From assembly GCA_964581815.1 (NCBI GenBank), contig CAZORE010000004.1, positions 70,278-134,277 of the forward strand: a stretch of DNA of 64,000 nucleotides, written 5' to 3'. A program made the position numbers and the translations under genes. Source of the DNA: Trebonia sp964581815 (GTDB lineage: Bacteria; Actinomycetota; Actinomycetes; Streptosporangiales; Streptosporangiaceae). A model generated the notes under the pieces. That model ran no database searches. It saw only the letters and a list, made by a program, of their open reading frames with translations, and was not told the origin of the DNA. Shown piece by piece: positions 25,386 through 34,386 of this stretch. Positions within the stretch are counted from its first letter, which is position 1; every line of letters starts with the position of its first letter.

Positions 25386-25988
25386 CTAGCCGCGAATGAC
25401 CGTGCCGGCGTCGCCGGGCAGGAGCTGCTGCGGAACTTGGGAGAAGGCGTACCGGGGCGGAGTCGAGCCCGGCTGCCGGGTGAGCGCCCAGATGACGTCG
25501 AAGCGGTGACCTGGCCACTTGCCGGGGATGTCCGTGCCGGGCACGGCGGGGAAGGCGGCGGCGAGGGACGGGATGTGATCGTGTTCCCAGCAGATGAGGA
25601 CCACGCCGGAGCAGGCGCTGAGCACGCTCGCGGCCAGCCGGGGCTCATGTCCCACTTCGTACGGGGTGTCGATCGTCAGGGCCAGGAGATCGGCGAGGCC
25701 CTGGATGGTCTGGCAGGTCCGGTGCCCGGTGGTTCTCTCCGGGTCGCCGTAGGAGGGGGCAAGCAGGGTGTCCGGGGTGCGCAGTCCCGTCCGCGGCCCG
25801 GAGGCGGGACCGAACAGGGCGGCGAGCGCCCCGGAGCGCTGCCAGCCGCGCGGCAGCAGGCTGTGCTCGTCCTTACGGCCGTGGAAGTCGACGCCGTGGG
25901 GCGGGCCAGGATCGGGCTTCTCGCCGTGGCGGATGATGTAGATGACCTCGGGCGGGCCGTCAACGCCAGCCGCGGACTGCCTGCTCAT
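25386..25988 (-). CDS. Histidine phosphatase superfamily protein
   Basis: About 200 residues from ATG 25988, which follows a GGGG element by about nine bases; an upstream ATG at 26045 would add 19 residues of low conservation. The catalytic phospho-His motif is IIRHGEK near residue 17 and the second catalytic His lies in CWEHDHI. HRTCQTIQGLADLL resembles the usual region after the first Arg/His pair. It probably hydrolyses a phosphorylated small molecule or protein; the substrate is unknown. Confidence 0.78.
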   Translation of the reverse strand: MSRQSAAGVDGPPEVIYIIRHGEKPDPGPPHGVDFHGRKDEHSLLPRGWQRSGALAALFGPASGPRTGLRTPDTLLAPSYGDPERTTGHRTCQTIQGLADLLALTIDTPYEVGHEPRLAASVLSACSGVVLICWEHDHIPSLAAAFPAVPGTDIPGKWPGHRFDVIWALTRQPGSTPPRYAFSQVPQQLLPGDAGTVIRG

Positions 25989-26091
25989 CAGCGTCCCCTT
26001 TCCTGCCGCCGCGCCGCTGGCGCGGCGCGCGAGCATCGCGGCCATTCCACGCTACTCGCGTCGCCCGCGTGCCGCGGGAAACCCGGCGGGC

Positions 26092-27057
26092 TCAGGGAAC
26101 CAGGACCGTGCGCTCGCCGGGGGTTTCGTGCGTGGCCCAGGCCCGTTCCACGTCGGCGAGCGGGACTGGGCGCGGCCGGACCTCGAATGTCCCCGCGCTG
26201 ATCTCCGCCACCAGCGACGGCAGCTCGCTGAGGTAGCCGCGCGGCGATACGGAGCCCTGGCCGCTGCCCTGAAGGCGGAAGTTGGCCGAGCGCAGCGCCG
26301 CGGACGGCAGCTCGATCGTCGGCCCGGCGACCGAGCCGATCGCAATCCAGTCGAGCGCGCGGCTACGGTCGGAGCGCGCGGTAAGCAGCGCGGTGATCGC
26401 CAGCTGGGCGGGCGCGCCCCAGAGGTAGTCGAGGACGATGTCCGTCTCGGCGGCCGCGTCGGCCAGGGCCTTGGCCGTCTCTTCCGCGTCAGCGGTCAGC
26501 CGCACCACGTCGTCGGCGCCCGCCTGGACCAGCGCGCGCAGCCGGCCGGCGTCGCGGCCCGCACCGACGACACGGCCGGCGCCGAGCCGCCTGGCCACCC
26601 GCACGGCCATCGCGCCGGCGTTGCCCGTCGCGCCGAGGACGAGCACGCCCTGCCCCGGCTCAAGCGGGACGCGGCGGCGCAGCGCGACCCACGAGGACAT
26701 CGCCGGGTTCATCGCGGCGGCCACCGCGGCGACGTCCACCCCGGCCGGCAGCTCGACCGCGCGCTCCAGGTCAACGAGCGCCTTGTCCGACATCGTGCCG
26801 AGGACGTCGTCGCCGGCCGCGAAGTAGACGACGCGGCCGTCGGGCAGCCGTCCCACGCCGTCGACTCCCGGGATCATCGGCAGCGTGCCGCTGCTCGTGT
26901 AGTGCCGTCCCGCGGCGCCGCTGCGGACGCGCGGGTGCAGGCCGACGGCGAGGACGTCGGCGAGCACCTCGCCGGCGTCCGGGGCCGGCACCGGGAACGG
27001 CTGGTAGTGCGGCGGCTCATCGAACGATGTCACGACGGCCGCATTCATCATGGCCAT
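26092..27057 (-). CDS. MDR-family NAD(P)-dependent oxidoreductase, quinone-reductase-like
   Basis: A 321-residue medium-chain dehydrogenase/reductase. The Rossmann motif is in VLVLGATGNAGAMAVRVARRLGAG (about residues 135-158). Zinc-binding Cys residues of alcohol dehydrogenases are absent, so it is closer to quinone oxidoreductases. The start is ATG 27057 with GGAG seven bases before it. It is divergent from a MarR gene with two matching palindromes between them, so expression is probably induced by a small phenolic or electrophilic compound (inference). Confidence 0.85.
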   Translation of the reverse strand: MAMMNAAVVTSFDEPPHYQPFPVPAPDAGEVLADVLAVGLHPRVRSGAAGRHYTSSGTLPMIPGVDGVGRLPDGRVVYFAAGDDVLGTMSDKALVDLERAVELPAGVDVAAVAAAMNPAMSSWVALRRRVPLEPGQGVLVLGATGNAGAMAVRVARRLGAGRVVGAGRDAGRLRALVQAGADDVVRLTADAEETAKALADAAAETDIVLDYLWGAPAQLAITALLTARSDRSRALDWIAIGSVAGPTIELPSAALRSANFRLQGSGQGSVSPRGYLSELPSLVAEISAGTFEVRPRPVPLADVERAWATHETPGERTVLVP

Positions 27058-27119
27058 GACGTCTCCTCTCCTGGCCGCGCTCCGCAGTGGTTCGGCGCGG
27101 GGCGCGATGCGATGTCAAA

Positions 27120-27160
27120 TAGTTTGTGTCACGTACTAATTTAGTTGGTGGCACGGACTA
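27120..27160. promoter_or_regulatory. Twin MarR operators
   Basis: Two 19-base near-palindromes, TAGTTTGTGTCACGTACTA (27120-27138) and TAGTTGGTGGCACGGACTA (27142-27160), differ at three positions. Their centres are 22 bases apart, about two helical turns, so two dimers could bind the same face. They fill most of the space between the divergent MDR and marR genes. Confidence 0.82.
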
Positions 27161-27179
27161 AATCAACTAGCATGGCGGC

Positions 27180-27758
27180 ATGACGTCCGGACCGCAGGAG
27201 CGGCTTGGCCCGGTGGACGGGCTGGCTCAGCTCTCGTTCCTCATCATGGGCATGCTGGAGCGGCGAGCCGACGAGCACGACCTGTCGGTCGCGGCGACGC
27301 GGCTGCTCGGCGTGCTGCGGGATCGTGAGCCGACCATGAACGAGCTGGCGCGGGTGCTTGACCTCGACAAGTCGAGCGTCACCGGCCTGGTGGACCGGGC
27401 GGAGCGGCGCGGCCTCGTCGCCCGCGTGCCGTCGCCGGACGACAGGCGGTCGGTGCACGTCACGCTCACCGCGGAGGGGCGGTCGCTGGTGTCCGCGGCG
27501 GCGGCTCGGTTCGCCGCGGATATCTCTGCCGTGCTGGAACGGCTGCCGTCCCGCGACCGCGTCGCGCTCGACCGGATCGTCAGCCGCCTGCTCGTCGCCC
27601 ACGCGGCCGGCCGAGGGATCGACCTGTTCGCCGGCACCGAGGGAGCGCACCGCTTATTTACCCGCCCGGCCCCGCCCGGCCCCGGCCGCCCGCTCCACCT
27701 GGCCGGTCAGTTGGAGAAGTCCTGGGTGAGCCAGACGGTGCCGGAGCCGCTGCGGTAG
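27180..27758 (+). CDS. MarR-family transcriptional regulator
   Basis: A 192-residue winged-helix regulator. PTMNELARVLDLDKSSVTGLVDRAERRGLVARV is the helix-turn-helix and DDRRSVHVTLT the wing. It probably represses itself and the divergent MDR oxidoreductase through the twin sites upstream. The last 17 codons overlap the 3' end of the convergent CAP-domain gene by 52 bases, and the C-terminal 35 residues are Pro-rich and look unlike MarR. Confidence 0.9.
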   Translation: MTSGPQERLGPVDGLAQLSFLIMGMLERRADEHDLSVAATRLLGVLRDREPTMNELARVLDLDKSSVTGLVDRAERRGLVARVPSPDDRRSVHVTLTAEGRSLVSAAAARFAADISAVLERLPSRDRVALDRIVSRLLVAHAAGRGIDLFAGTEGAHRLFTRPAPPGPGRPLHLAGQLEKSWVSQTVPEPLR

Positions 27759-28525
27759 ACCGTGATGCCGATGTGGGTGAACGTGCTGCTCAGGATGTTC
27801 ATCCGGTGACCGTCGTCCGGCGGCTGCTCGTTGAGCATGGACTGGGTGAGGCCGACCGCCATCTGCGCGATGGCCGCGGCGGTGTCGGCCACCGGGCCGC
27901 CCTCGCCGATGTTCTCGCCGGCGGTGGTCCAGATGACGCCGGCCGCGGTCTCCCTCGCGCCGAGCGACGCCTCGCCCGGGCACTGGTGGGAGAGGCCGCA
28001 GCCGCTTGCCATGAGCTGGTTGTGCCTGGCGGAGCTGGCCTCAAGGCCCGGGGTGACCGTCAGCGCGGACAGCCCGGCCGTGGCGCGGGCCTGGTTGATC
28101 AGCGCGAGCACCTGGGCGGCGGCCGGGCCGCCCTGGTCCGCGGACGAACTGGGCACCGGATTCGCGGACGAGTTGGACGCGGGAGTGGCGGCGCCGCCGG
28201 CGGACTTCTTGCCTGACGTGCCGGTCGCGGACCCGGCCGATCGCGGCGACGCGGCGCGGGCCATCCGGCTCGACGGGATCGTCACCACCGTCGGCGGCAC
28301 GGCGACGGCGAGATCGGCCGCGCTCGCGGGGCAGGTGGCCGTGCCACAGGCCGCCGGCATCCCGGACGCCGGGGCGGAGAGCACGCCGCGCGCCAGGTAG
28401 AGGCCGCCGCCGGCCAGCGCGGCCAGCACGACGACACCGGAGACCATGAGCCTTGTCCGGCGTGCGGGAGCGGCTGCCGCCCGCGGGCCACGATCCATCT
28501 GAACATCACCTACCGGCGTTGACAT
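27707..28525 (-). CDS. Secreted or membrane-anchored CAP-domain protein
   Basis: A 272-residue protein. A membrane helix (LMVSGVVVLAALAGGGLYLA, about residues 26-45) is followed by a Ser/Ala/Pro-rich region and then a CAP (SCP-like) domain of about 120 residues: LALINQARATAGLSALTV, ARHNQLMASGCGLSHQCPGE, WTTAGENIG and GHRMNILSSTFTHIGI. The active-site-like His and Glu residues are present. CAP proteins in bacteria are secreted and of unclear activity. ATG 28525 is used; ATG 28498 is another possible start with a closer purine-rich stretch. Confidence 0.85.
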   Translation of the reverse strand: MSTPVGDVQMDRGPRAAAAPARRTRLMVSGVVVLAALAGGGLYLARGVLSAPASGMPAACGTATCPASAADLAVAVPPTVVTIPSSRMARAASPRSAGSATGTSGKKSAGGAATPASNSSANPVPSSSADQGGPAAAQVLALINQARATAGLSALTVTPGLEASSARHNQLMASGCGLSHQCPGEASLGARETAAGVIWTTAGENIGEGGPVADTAAAIAQMAVGLTQSMLNEQPPDDGHRMNILSSTFTHIGITVYRSGSGTVWLTQDFSN

Positions 28526-28642
28526 TAGGGCACCGGCCCGGCTCCTGTACCAGCTTGCCGGAATGTCACCAGTTCGTCAGGAATGGCACGTGGGGCCCCG
28601 TGATCCTTGTGCCCGGGTGAGCGGCGAGCGCGGCGGGGCCGG

Positions 28643-29602
28643 TCAGTCGCTGACCGGGCGGATGCGGCCCGAGCTCACCGTGTCGATGACGTGCCTGCGG
28701 AACAGCTCGGCGGCGGGCAGCAGCGGCTTGTCGGCCGGCCAGGTCAGGTAGATGTCGCGCTCGGCGCCGTCGTCAAGGATCGGCGGGTAGCGCACCGGGC
28801 CGGGCGACGCGACCGGCGAGCCCGCGCGCGGCGCGGGGACGATGGCGACGCCGAGGCCGGCCGCCACCAGGCCGCGGACGTTGGACAAGTCGTCGCCCTC
28901 GAAGACCACCCGGGGCCGGAAGCCGGCCGCCGCGCACAGGTCGTCGCCGAGCTTGCGCAGCGCCGACGTGGGCCGCAGGGCGATGAACGACTCGGCGGCG
29001 ACGTCGGCGAGCCGGATGCCGGCTTTCCCGTCCGCCCCCGGCCGGCCGGCCAGCGGGTGGCTGGCCGGCAGCGCGAGGCGCAGCGGCTCGACCCCGATCC
29101 GCTGCGTCCGCACCGCGAAGTCGCCGGGGCGGACGGCCTCCGGGCCGACCCGGAAGCGGCGGGTGCCGATCTCCAGGTCCGCCGAACCGCCGTCGAGCGG
29201 CCGCCCGTGCAGCTCGTCGCGGGCGTGCGTCAGCAGGAACCCAACGTCCGGGTGCGCGGCGCGGAAGCTGCCGAGCAGGTCGGGGACCAGCCACGAGCCG
29301 AGGGACTGCGGGAACGCGACCGCGACCGTGCCCGTCTCCGGCGAGACGAACCGCGCCACCGCGTCGAGCCCGGCCCGCAGTTCCTCAAGCAGCCGGTCCA
29401 CGTGCGGCTTGAACACCTCCCCCGTCCGCGTCAGCCGCAGCGTCCGGCCCGAGCGCTCCAAGAGCGGCGCCCCGACCTGCGACTCGAGCCGGGCCAGGGC
29501 GCGCGACACGCCGGACTGGGTGACCAGCTCACGCTCGCTCACCTCGGTCACGGTCACGCCCTCGGCGACCAGCGTGAACCAGCGCAGCACGTCAGTGTCC
29601 AT
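28643..29602 (-). CDS. LysR-family transcriptional regulator
   Basis: A 319-residue regulator with the N-terminal winged helix (VTEVSERELVTQSGVSRALARLESQVGAPLLERSG by position 18-52) and a type 2 periplasmic-binding effector domain beginning GTVAVAFPQSLGSWLVP. It is divergent from a small gene at 29719, with an inverted repeat ATGACTCT/AGAGTCAT in the shared space. The inducer and other targets are unknown. Confidence 0.9.
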   Translation of the reverse strand: MDTDVLRWFTLVAEGVTVTEVSERELVTQSGVSRALARLESQVGAPLLERSGRTLRLTRTGEVFKPHVDRLLEELRAGLDAVARFVSPETGTVAVAFPQSLGSWLVPDLLGSFRAAHPDVGFLLTHARDELHGRPLDGGSADLEIGTRRFRVGPEAVRPGDFAVRTQRIGVEPLRLALPASHPLAGRPGADGKAGIRLADVAAESFIALRPTSALRKLGDDLCAAAGFRPRVVFEGDDLSNVRGLVAAGLGVAIVPAPRAGSPVASPGPVRYPPILDDGAERDIYLTWPADKPLLPAAELFRRHVIDTVSSGRIRPVSD

Positions 29603-29608
29603 AGAACT

Positions 29609-29645
29609 ATGACTCTACCGCATGGATCACCCGACAAAGAGTCAT
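29609..29645. promoter_or_regulatory. Inverted repeat between divergent lysR and small gene
   Basis: ATGACTCT (29609-29616) and AGAGTCAT (29638-29645) form a perfect 8-base inverted repeat with 21 bases between. A direct repeat CGCATGGAT also occurs (29619-29627 and 29650-29658). The position just upstream of lysR fits a LysR-type recognition region. Confidence 0.55.
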
Positions 29646-29718
29646 TGGACGCATGGATGGGAAGCGGATTGACTGGACAGCGGAAAGGAAGACATCAATC
29701 TGGACGGGATGAGCCATC

Positions 29719-29937
29719 ATGACGACCTCGGTTTTGAGCCGACTGCACGAGATCCGCGAGTCCTATGCCCGGCGGCGCACCCTGTGGCGCGAGCTGACCT
29801 CTTACATCACCGCCGACGACCTGAACGACATCGAGGCGGCCGTCGACCGCTGCGACGACGACTCCGGGACGGACCCGCGGATCGAGGAAATCCGCCGCAT
29901 CCTCGCCGCCCAGCGGAGCATCGCCAGCCGCCCCTAG
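29719..29937 (+). CDS. Small conserved-looking protein, unknown function
   Basis: A 72-residue, highly charged, mostly helical protein beginning MTTSVLSRLHEIRESYARRR and ending in an Ala/Ser-rich tail. No domain is recognised. It has no signal peptide or membrane segment. It is divergent from lysR, with which it shares an inverted-repeat regulatory space, so it may be a LysR target. A weak GGGATGAG stretch precedes the ATG. It runs toward the convergent Lrp-type gene, with 13 bases between. Confidence 0.6.
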   Translation: MTTSVLSRLHEIRESYARRRTLWRELTSYITADDLNDIEAAVDRCDDDSGTDPRIEEIRRILAAQRSIASRP

Positions 29938-29950
29938 AGCCCAGCCGCCC

Positions 29951-30937
29951 CTAGAGCAGGAGGTCCCGGACGCCCACCCGCTTGATCGTGCCGATGATCG
30001 GCGCGGTCTCCACGGACTGCAGTCCGGGCAGGTCCGCCAGCCTCGTCGTCAGGTAGGCGTACAGGTGCCTGACGTCGCGAAAGACCGCGCTGACCGCGAG
30101 GTTGGTGGGGCCGGTGGTCGCGGCGGCGAACGGGATCTCCGGGTGCGCGGCCACCGCGCGCCCCGCCGCGTCAAGCGAGGCGGGCTCGACCTTCAGCCAC
30201 AGCATCACGTTCGTGGTGACGCCGAGCACCGCGTCGTCAAAGTCGATGTCGAAGTAGAGCAACCCGGCCCCGCGCAGCTCCTCGATCCGCCGCCGGACGG
30301 TGGACTCGTGCCAGTGCGTCGCGGCGGCCAGCTCGGCGACCGGCGCCCGGCCGTCGCGGGCGAGCTCGGCGATGAGCGGGTCATCCTCAGCGCGCAGCGC
30401 CGTATCGGGGCCGGGGGGCGCCTGATCGGGCGGCTCCGGCAGCGCCTCGGCAAGCGCGGCCAGCTGGGCGTCCGACAGGGCGCGGGTAAAACCGACGTAA
30501 GCGACCGGAGAATACACGTGCAGTACCGACTGCGCGGTGATGGCGGTGACGTGCCTGCTGCCGGGCAGGCCGTGCAGGAACAGCGCGTTGCGCTGCTCCG
30601 GTGAGCGCGCCTGCAGCGTGCAGACGATCTCCGTGCCGCCCGAGTACAGCCTCACCCAGCGGGTATCGGGTCGGTGAGCGAGGGTGTCCGCGATGCGCTG
30701 GGCGCTGCCGGGTGCCGCCTGCAGCCGGACGATCCAGTCCACCCACCCGGCCCGCTGCCCGTCGATGAGGCCGTATACCCGCAGGCCGACGGTGTCTGCC
30801 AGCCGGCGGTAGCGGCGGGCGACGGTCTGGTCGGAGACCCCGAGTACCGCGGCGAGGAGGCGGAAGGACGCGCGCGGCGCCACCGTCAGCGCGTGGAGAA
30901 GCTGGCGGTCGACGTCATCGAGCTGACTGGTTTTCAC
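29951..30937 (-). CDS. Double Lrp/AsnC-family transcriptional regulator
   Basis: About 328 residues from GTG 30937. It contains two Lrp units in one chain: HTH 1 (LDDVDRQLLHALTVAPRASF, about residues 5-45), a first ligand-binding-like domain, HTH 2 (LIAELARDGRAPVAELAAATHWHESTVRRRI, about residues 180-210), and a second RAM-like domain with FAAATTGPTNLAVSAVF. This is about twice the length of classical Lrp. It is divergent from the MFS exporter at 31050 (112 bases between), which is its likely target. Confidence 0.85.
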   Translation of the reverse strand: MKTSQLDDVDRQLLHALTVAPRASFRLLAAVLGVSDQTVARRYRRLADTVGLRVYGLIDGQRAGWVDWIVRLQAAPGSAQRIADTLAHRPDTRWVRLYSGGTEIVCTLQARSPEQRNALFLHGLPGSRHVTAITAQSVLHVYSPVAYVGFTRALSDAQLAALAEALPEPPDQAPPGPDTALRAEDDPLIAELARDGRAPVAELAAATHWHESTVRRRIEELRGAGLLYFDIDFDDAVLGVTTNVMLWLKVEPASLDAAGRAVAAHPEIPFAAATTGPTNLAVSAVFRDVRHLYAYLTTRLADLPGLQSVETAPIIGTIKRVGVRDLLL

Positions 30938-31049
30938 GGATGCAAGCCTAACGATGTCGAGATCCGGCGCGATAGCCGCCGAATTGGGAGCAGCTGCCCG
31001 CTTGCGGCACGATAGACGCTGAATAGCGAAAACGGGGGAGGATAACCCA

Positions 31050-32600
31050 GTGGATAAGAAATGGTGGACCCTGGTCGCGGTGTGCGCGGGGGTGTTCATG
31101 CTGCTCCTCGACGTGACCATCGTCATCGTGGCGCAGCCGTCGATCCAGGCGGGGCTGCACGCGGGGTTCAGCGACGTGCAGTGGACGCTTGACGCCTACG
31201 CGCTGACCCTCGCCTCACTGCTGCTGACCTCGGGGGTGCTCGCCGACCGGTACGGCCGCAAGCTGCTGTTCACCATCGGGCTCGCGATCTTCACGCTCGG
31301 CTCGCTGCTGTGCGGCCTCGCCGTCAGCCCGCTGATGCTGATCGTGTCGCGCTGCGGCCAGGGGGTCGGCGGCGCGATGGTCTTCGCGACGTCGCTCGCG
31401 CTGCTCGGGCAGACCTACCGCGGCCGGGACCGCGGCGTCGCCTTCGGCATGTGGGGCGCGATCATCGGCATCTCCACCGCGCTCGGCCCGGTGCTCGGCG
31501 GGATCATCACGACCGAGTGGGACTGGCGAGGCATCTTCCTGGTCAACGTGCCGGTCGGCGTCTTCGCGGTGATCGTGACCGTCTTGCGGGTGGAGGAGTC
31601 TCGCTCGCCGCACCCCACGCCGCCGGACTGGGCCGGCTTCGTGCTGTTCACCGCCGCGCTCGTCAGCCTGATCTACGGGCTGATCAGGGCCGGGGAGAAT
31701 TCATGGTCCGACGCCGGGGTGATCGGCTGCCTCGCCGCCGGGGTGGCGCTGCTCCTCGCGTTCGGCGTGACGGAGAGCCGGATCGCCCACCCGATGTTCG
31801 ACCTGTCGCTGCTGCGCGTGCCGACGTTCAGCGGCGGCGCCATCGCGGCGTTCGCGATGAACGGCTCGCTGTACGCGATGCTGCTGTACTTCGTGATCTA
31901 CCTGCAGGATGTCCTCGGTTACTCGGCGCTCGGCGCGGGCTTGCGGATCGCCGTGCTTTCCGCGGCGCAGCTGGTCACCTCGGTGATCGCGGGACGGCTG
32001 ACCGAGAAGGTGCCGACCCGCTGGCTGATCGGTCCTGGCCTCCTGCTCGTCGGCATCGGGCTGCTGCTGATGGCCGGGATCAGCGGCACCTCGGACTGGA
32101 CGCACCTGATTCCCGGGTTCATCGTCGCCGGCTTCGGCGGCGGCCTGGTCAACCCGCCGCTCGCCTCCACCGCCATCGGCGTCGTCCCGCCACAGAAGGC
32201 CGGCATGGCGTCCGGTATCAACAGCACCTTCCGGCAAGTGGGCATCGCCACCGGCATCGCCGCGCTCGGCTCGATGTTCACCGCGGCGATCTCGGGCCAC
32301 CTGGCCGGCGCGCTGCCGCCGTCGCTCGCCGGCTCGGCGGGCAGCATGGTGAGCGCGATCCGCCAGGGCTCGGTCGCGCAGCTGATCGCCTCGGTGCCGC
32401 CGGCCGACCGTGGCCCGGTGGGGCTCGCGCTGCGGTCGAGCTTCGCCTCCGCGCTCAACGAGCTGCTCTACGTGACGGCGGGCCTCGCGCTCGTCGGCGC
32501 GGTGTGCGCGATGGTGCTGATCCGCAAGAAGGACTTCCACCCGCAGGGCGGTGGCGCGCCGGAGCCGGCCGGGCGGACGCCGGCGCCGGAACCGGTCTGA
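31050..32600 (+). CDS. MFS transporter, DHA2 family (EmrB/QacA type, 14 helices)
   Basis: A 516-residue drug:proton antiporter of the major facilitator superfamily. Family motifs: LDVTIVIVAQPSI in helix 1, GVLADRYGRKLLF between helices 2 and 3, GVGGAMVF, and GPVLGGIITTEWDWRGIFLVNVPVG (motif C and the following loop). The GTG start has GGGGGAGGA eight bases upstream. It is divergent from the double Lrp regulator, which probably controls it. The exported compound cannot be predicted. Confidence 0.92.
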   Translation: MDKKWWTLVAVCAGVFMLLLDVTIVIVAQPSIQAGLHAGFSDVQWTLDAYALTLASLLLTSGVLADRYGRKLLFTIGLAIFTLGSLLCGLAVSPLMLIVSRCGQGVGGAMVFATSLALLGQTYRGRDRGVAFGMWGAIIGISTALGPVLGGIITTEWDWRGIFLVNVPVGVFAVIVTVLRVEESRSPHPTPPDWAGFVLFTAALVSLIYGLIRAGENSWSDAGVIGCLAAGVALLLAFGVTESRIAHPMFDLSLLRVPTFSGGAIAAFAMNGSLYAMLLYFVIYLQDVLGYSALGAGLRIAVLSAAQLVTSVIAGRLTEKVPTRWLIGPGLLLVGIGLLLMAGISGTSDWTHLIPGFIVAGFGGGLVNPPLASTAIGVVPPQKAGMASGINSTFRQVGIATGIAALGSMFTAAISGHLAGALPPSLAGSAGSMVSAIRQGSVAQLIASVPPADRGPVGLALRSSFASALNELLYVTAGLALVGAVCAMVLIRKKDFHPQGGGAPEPAGRTPAPEPV

Positions 32601-32707
32601 GGCGGGGGCACGCCTCCGTTCCGGATGATGGCGGTTTTGCGCGGAGCCGGCGGCATACGAGCCGGGCGGGCGGTGTTGGGGTGATCTGGGAGAGGTGATC
32701 ACCGAAC

Positions 32708-33703
32708 ATGCGGATGCGGCTGTCGATCTTGGACCTGGCGCCGATCGCGCGCGGGCAGAGCGCGCGGGAGAGTTTCGCGGCGAGCGTGGCGCTGGCGCGC
32801 CACGCCGAGGAGGCCGGCTACCAGCGTGTCTGGTACGCCGAGCACCACAACATGCCGTCGATCGCGTCGTCGGCGACCAGCGTGCTTATCGCGCACATCG
32901 GCGCGCAGACGACGTCGATCAGGCTCGGCTCTGGCGGCATCATGCTGCCGAACCACTCGCCGCTCGTCATCGCCGAGCAGTTCGGCACGCTTGAGGCGAT
33001 GTACCCGGGGCGGATCGACCTGGGCCTTGGGCGGGCGCCCGGTTCCGACCAGCAGACCACGTACGCGCTGCGGCGCGACCCGCGGGCCGCCGAGGCGTTC
33101 CCGCGCGACGTACTTGAACTGCAGGCGTACCTGGCCGGGGACAGCCGGGTGCCCGGGGTGGACGCCGTCCCTGGGAAGGGTGCGCGGGTTCCGCTGTACA
33201 TCCTCGGGTCGTCACTGTTCGGCGCGCAGCTGGCCGGGATGTACGGGCTGCCGTACGCGTTCGCCTCGCACTTCGCGCCCGATGCCCTGGATGAGGCGAT
33301 CGCGGCCTACCGCAGCGAGTTCAAGCCGTCCGCGCAGCTGGACGCGCCGTACGTGATCGCCGGGGTGAACGTGACCGCCGCCGACACGGCCGAAGCGGCC
33401 AGGGCGCAGCTCGAGGTGGTGCGGCGGGCGCGGGCGGCGAGCCTGTTCGGGCGGCGCTTCGGGCTTGACCCGGCGGAGATCACCGACGCGCAGGCCGATG
33501 AGCTGCTGGCGGGCGGGGCGGCGGTGCACGTGGACCAGATGCTCAGCTACTCGGCGGTCGGCACGCCACGGGAGGTCGGCGAGTACCTCGATGCCTTCAG
33601 GCAGAAGACCGGGGCGGACGAGCTCATCGTCGTGCACCAGGCGCGGGGCATCGAGGAGCGGCTGCGCTCGGTCACCCTGACGGCCGAGGCCGTCGCGGGG
33701 TGA
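32708..33703 (+). CDS. LLM-class flavin-dependent oxidoreductase (luciferase-like)
   Basis: A 331-residue TIM-barrel monooxygenase of the MsnO8/YhbW-like branch. It shows WYAEHHNMPSIASSATSVLIAHIGAQT, GGIMLPNHSPLVIAEQFGTL and YPGRIDLGLGRAPGSDQ, all standard. It most likely uses FMN with an unknown organic substrate. It follows the MFS gene by 107 bases on the same strand and may be cotranscribed with it. Confidence 0.88.
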   Translation: MRMRLSILDLAPIARGQSARESFAASVALARHAEEAGYQRVWYAEHHNMPSIASSATSVLIAHIGAQTTSIRLGSGGIMLPNHSPLVIAEQFGTLEAMYPGRIDLGLGRAPGSDQQTTYALRRDPRAAEAFPRDVLELQAYLAGDSRVPGVDAVPGKGARVPLYILGSSLFGAQLAGMYGLPYAFASHFAPDALDEAIAAYRSEFKPSAQLDAPYVIAGVNVTAADTAEAARAQLEVVRRARAASLFGRRFGLDPAEITDAQADELLAGGAAVHVDQMLSYSAVGTPREVGEYLDAFRQKTGADELIVVHQARGIEERLRSVTLTAEAVAG

Positions 33704-33726
33704 GCGGCTAGCGCCGCCACCGTCGG

Positions 33727-34374
33727 CTAGCGCTCGCCGAGGAAGGCGAGGACGGCCAGGACGCGGCGGTGGTCTTCATCCGATGGCGGGAGGCCGAGCT
33801 TGGCGAAGATGTTGCCAACGTGCTTCTCGACGGCCCGCTCGGAGACCTTGAAGCGATCGGCGATCGCGGCGTTGGAGCGGCCCTCGGCCATCAGGGCGAG
33901 CACGTCGTGCTCACGGGCGGTGAGCGCGTCGAGTACGGCCGTGTGGCGGGTGGCGCGGAGCAGGCCGGTGACTACCTCGGGGTCGAGGGCGGTGCCGCCC
34001 GCCGCGACCCGGGTGATCGCGTCGGTGAACTCAGTCACGTCCGCGACCCGGTCCTTCAGCAGGTAACCGACGCCGCCGGAGCGCATGCTCAGCAGGTCGG
34101 ACGCGTACCTGGTCTCGATGTACTGAGAAAACACCAGGATGCCGACCTTGGGGTACGCGCGGCGGATCGCGATCGCGGCGCGCAGGCCCTCGTCGGTGTG
34201 ATGCGGCGGCATCCGGACGTCGACGATCGCGACGTCGGGATCGTGGGTTTCCACCGCCTTCAGCAGGGCTTGCGCGTCGCCGACCGCGGCCACGATCTCG
34301 TGGCCGCGGTCGGCGAGGATCTCCTTGAGGCCCGCCCTGATCACGGCGGAGTCTTCGGCGATGACGATGCGCAT
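33727..34374 (-). CDS. Response regulator, NarL/LuxR family
   Basis: A 215-residue regulator. The receiver has IAEDSAVIRAGL (acidic pocket), the phospho-Asp in VAIVDVRMPP (about residue 53) and Lys in YLLKDRV. The DNA-binding domain has LTAREHDVLALMAEGRSNAAIADRFKVSERAVEKHVGNIFAKLGL. It follows the histidine kinase by 12 bases and forms a two-component pair with it. Confidence 0.93.
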   Translation of the reverse strand: MRIVIAEDSAVIRAGLKEILADRGHEIVAAVGDAQALLKAVETHDPDVAIVDVRMPPHHTDEGLRAAIAIRRAYPKVGILVFSQYIETRYASDLLSMRSGGVGYLLKDRVADVTEFTDAITRVAAGGTALDPEVVTGLLRATRHTAVLDALTAREHDVLALMAEGRSNAAIADRFKVSERAVEKHVGNIFAKLGLPPSDEDHRRVLAVLAFLGER

Positions 34375-34386
34375 GGCTTCCGTGCT

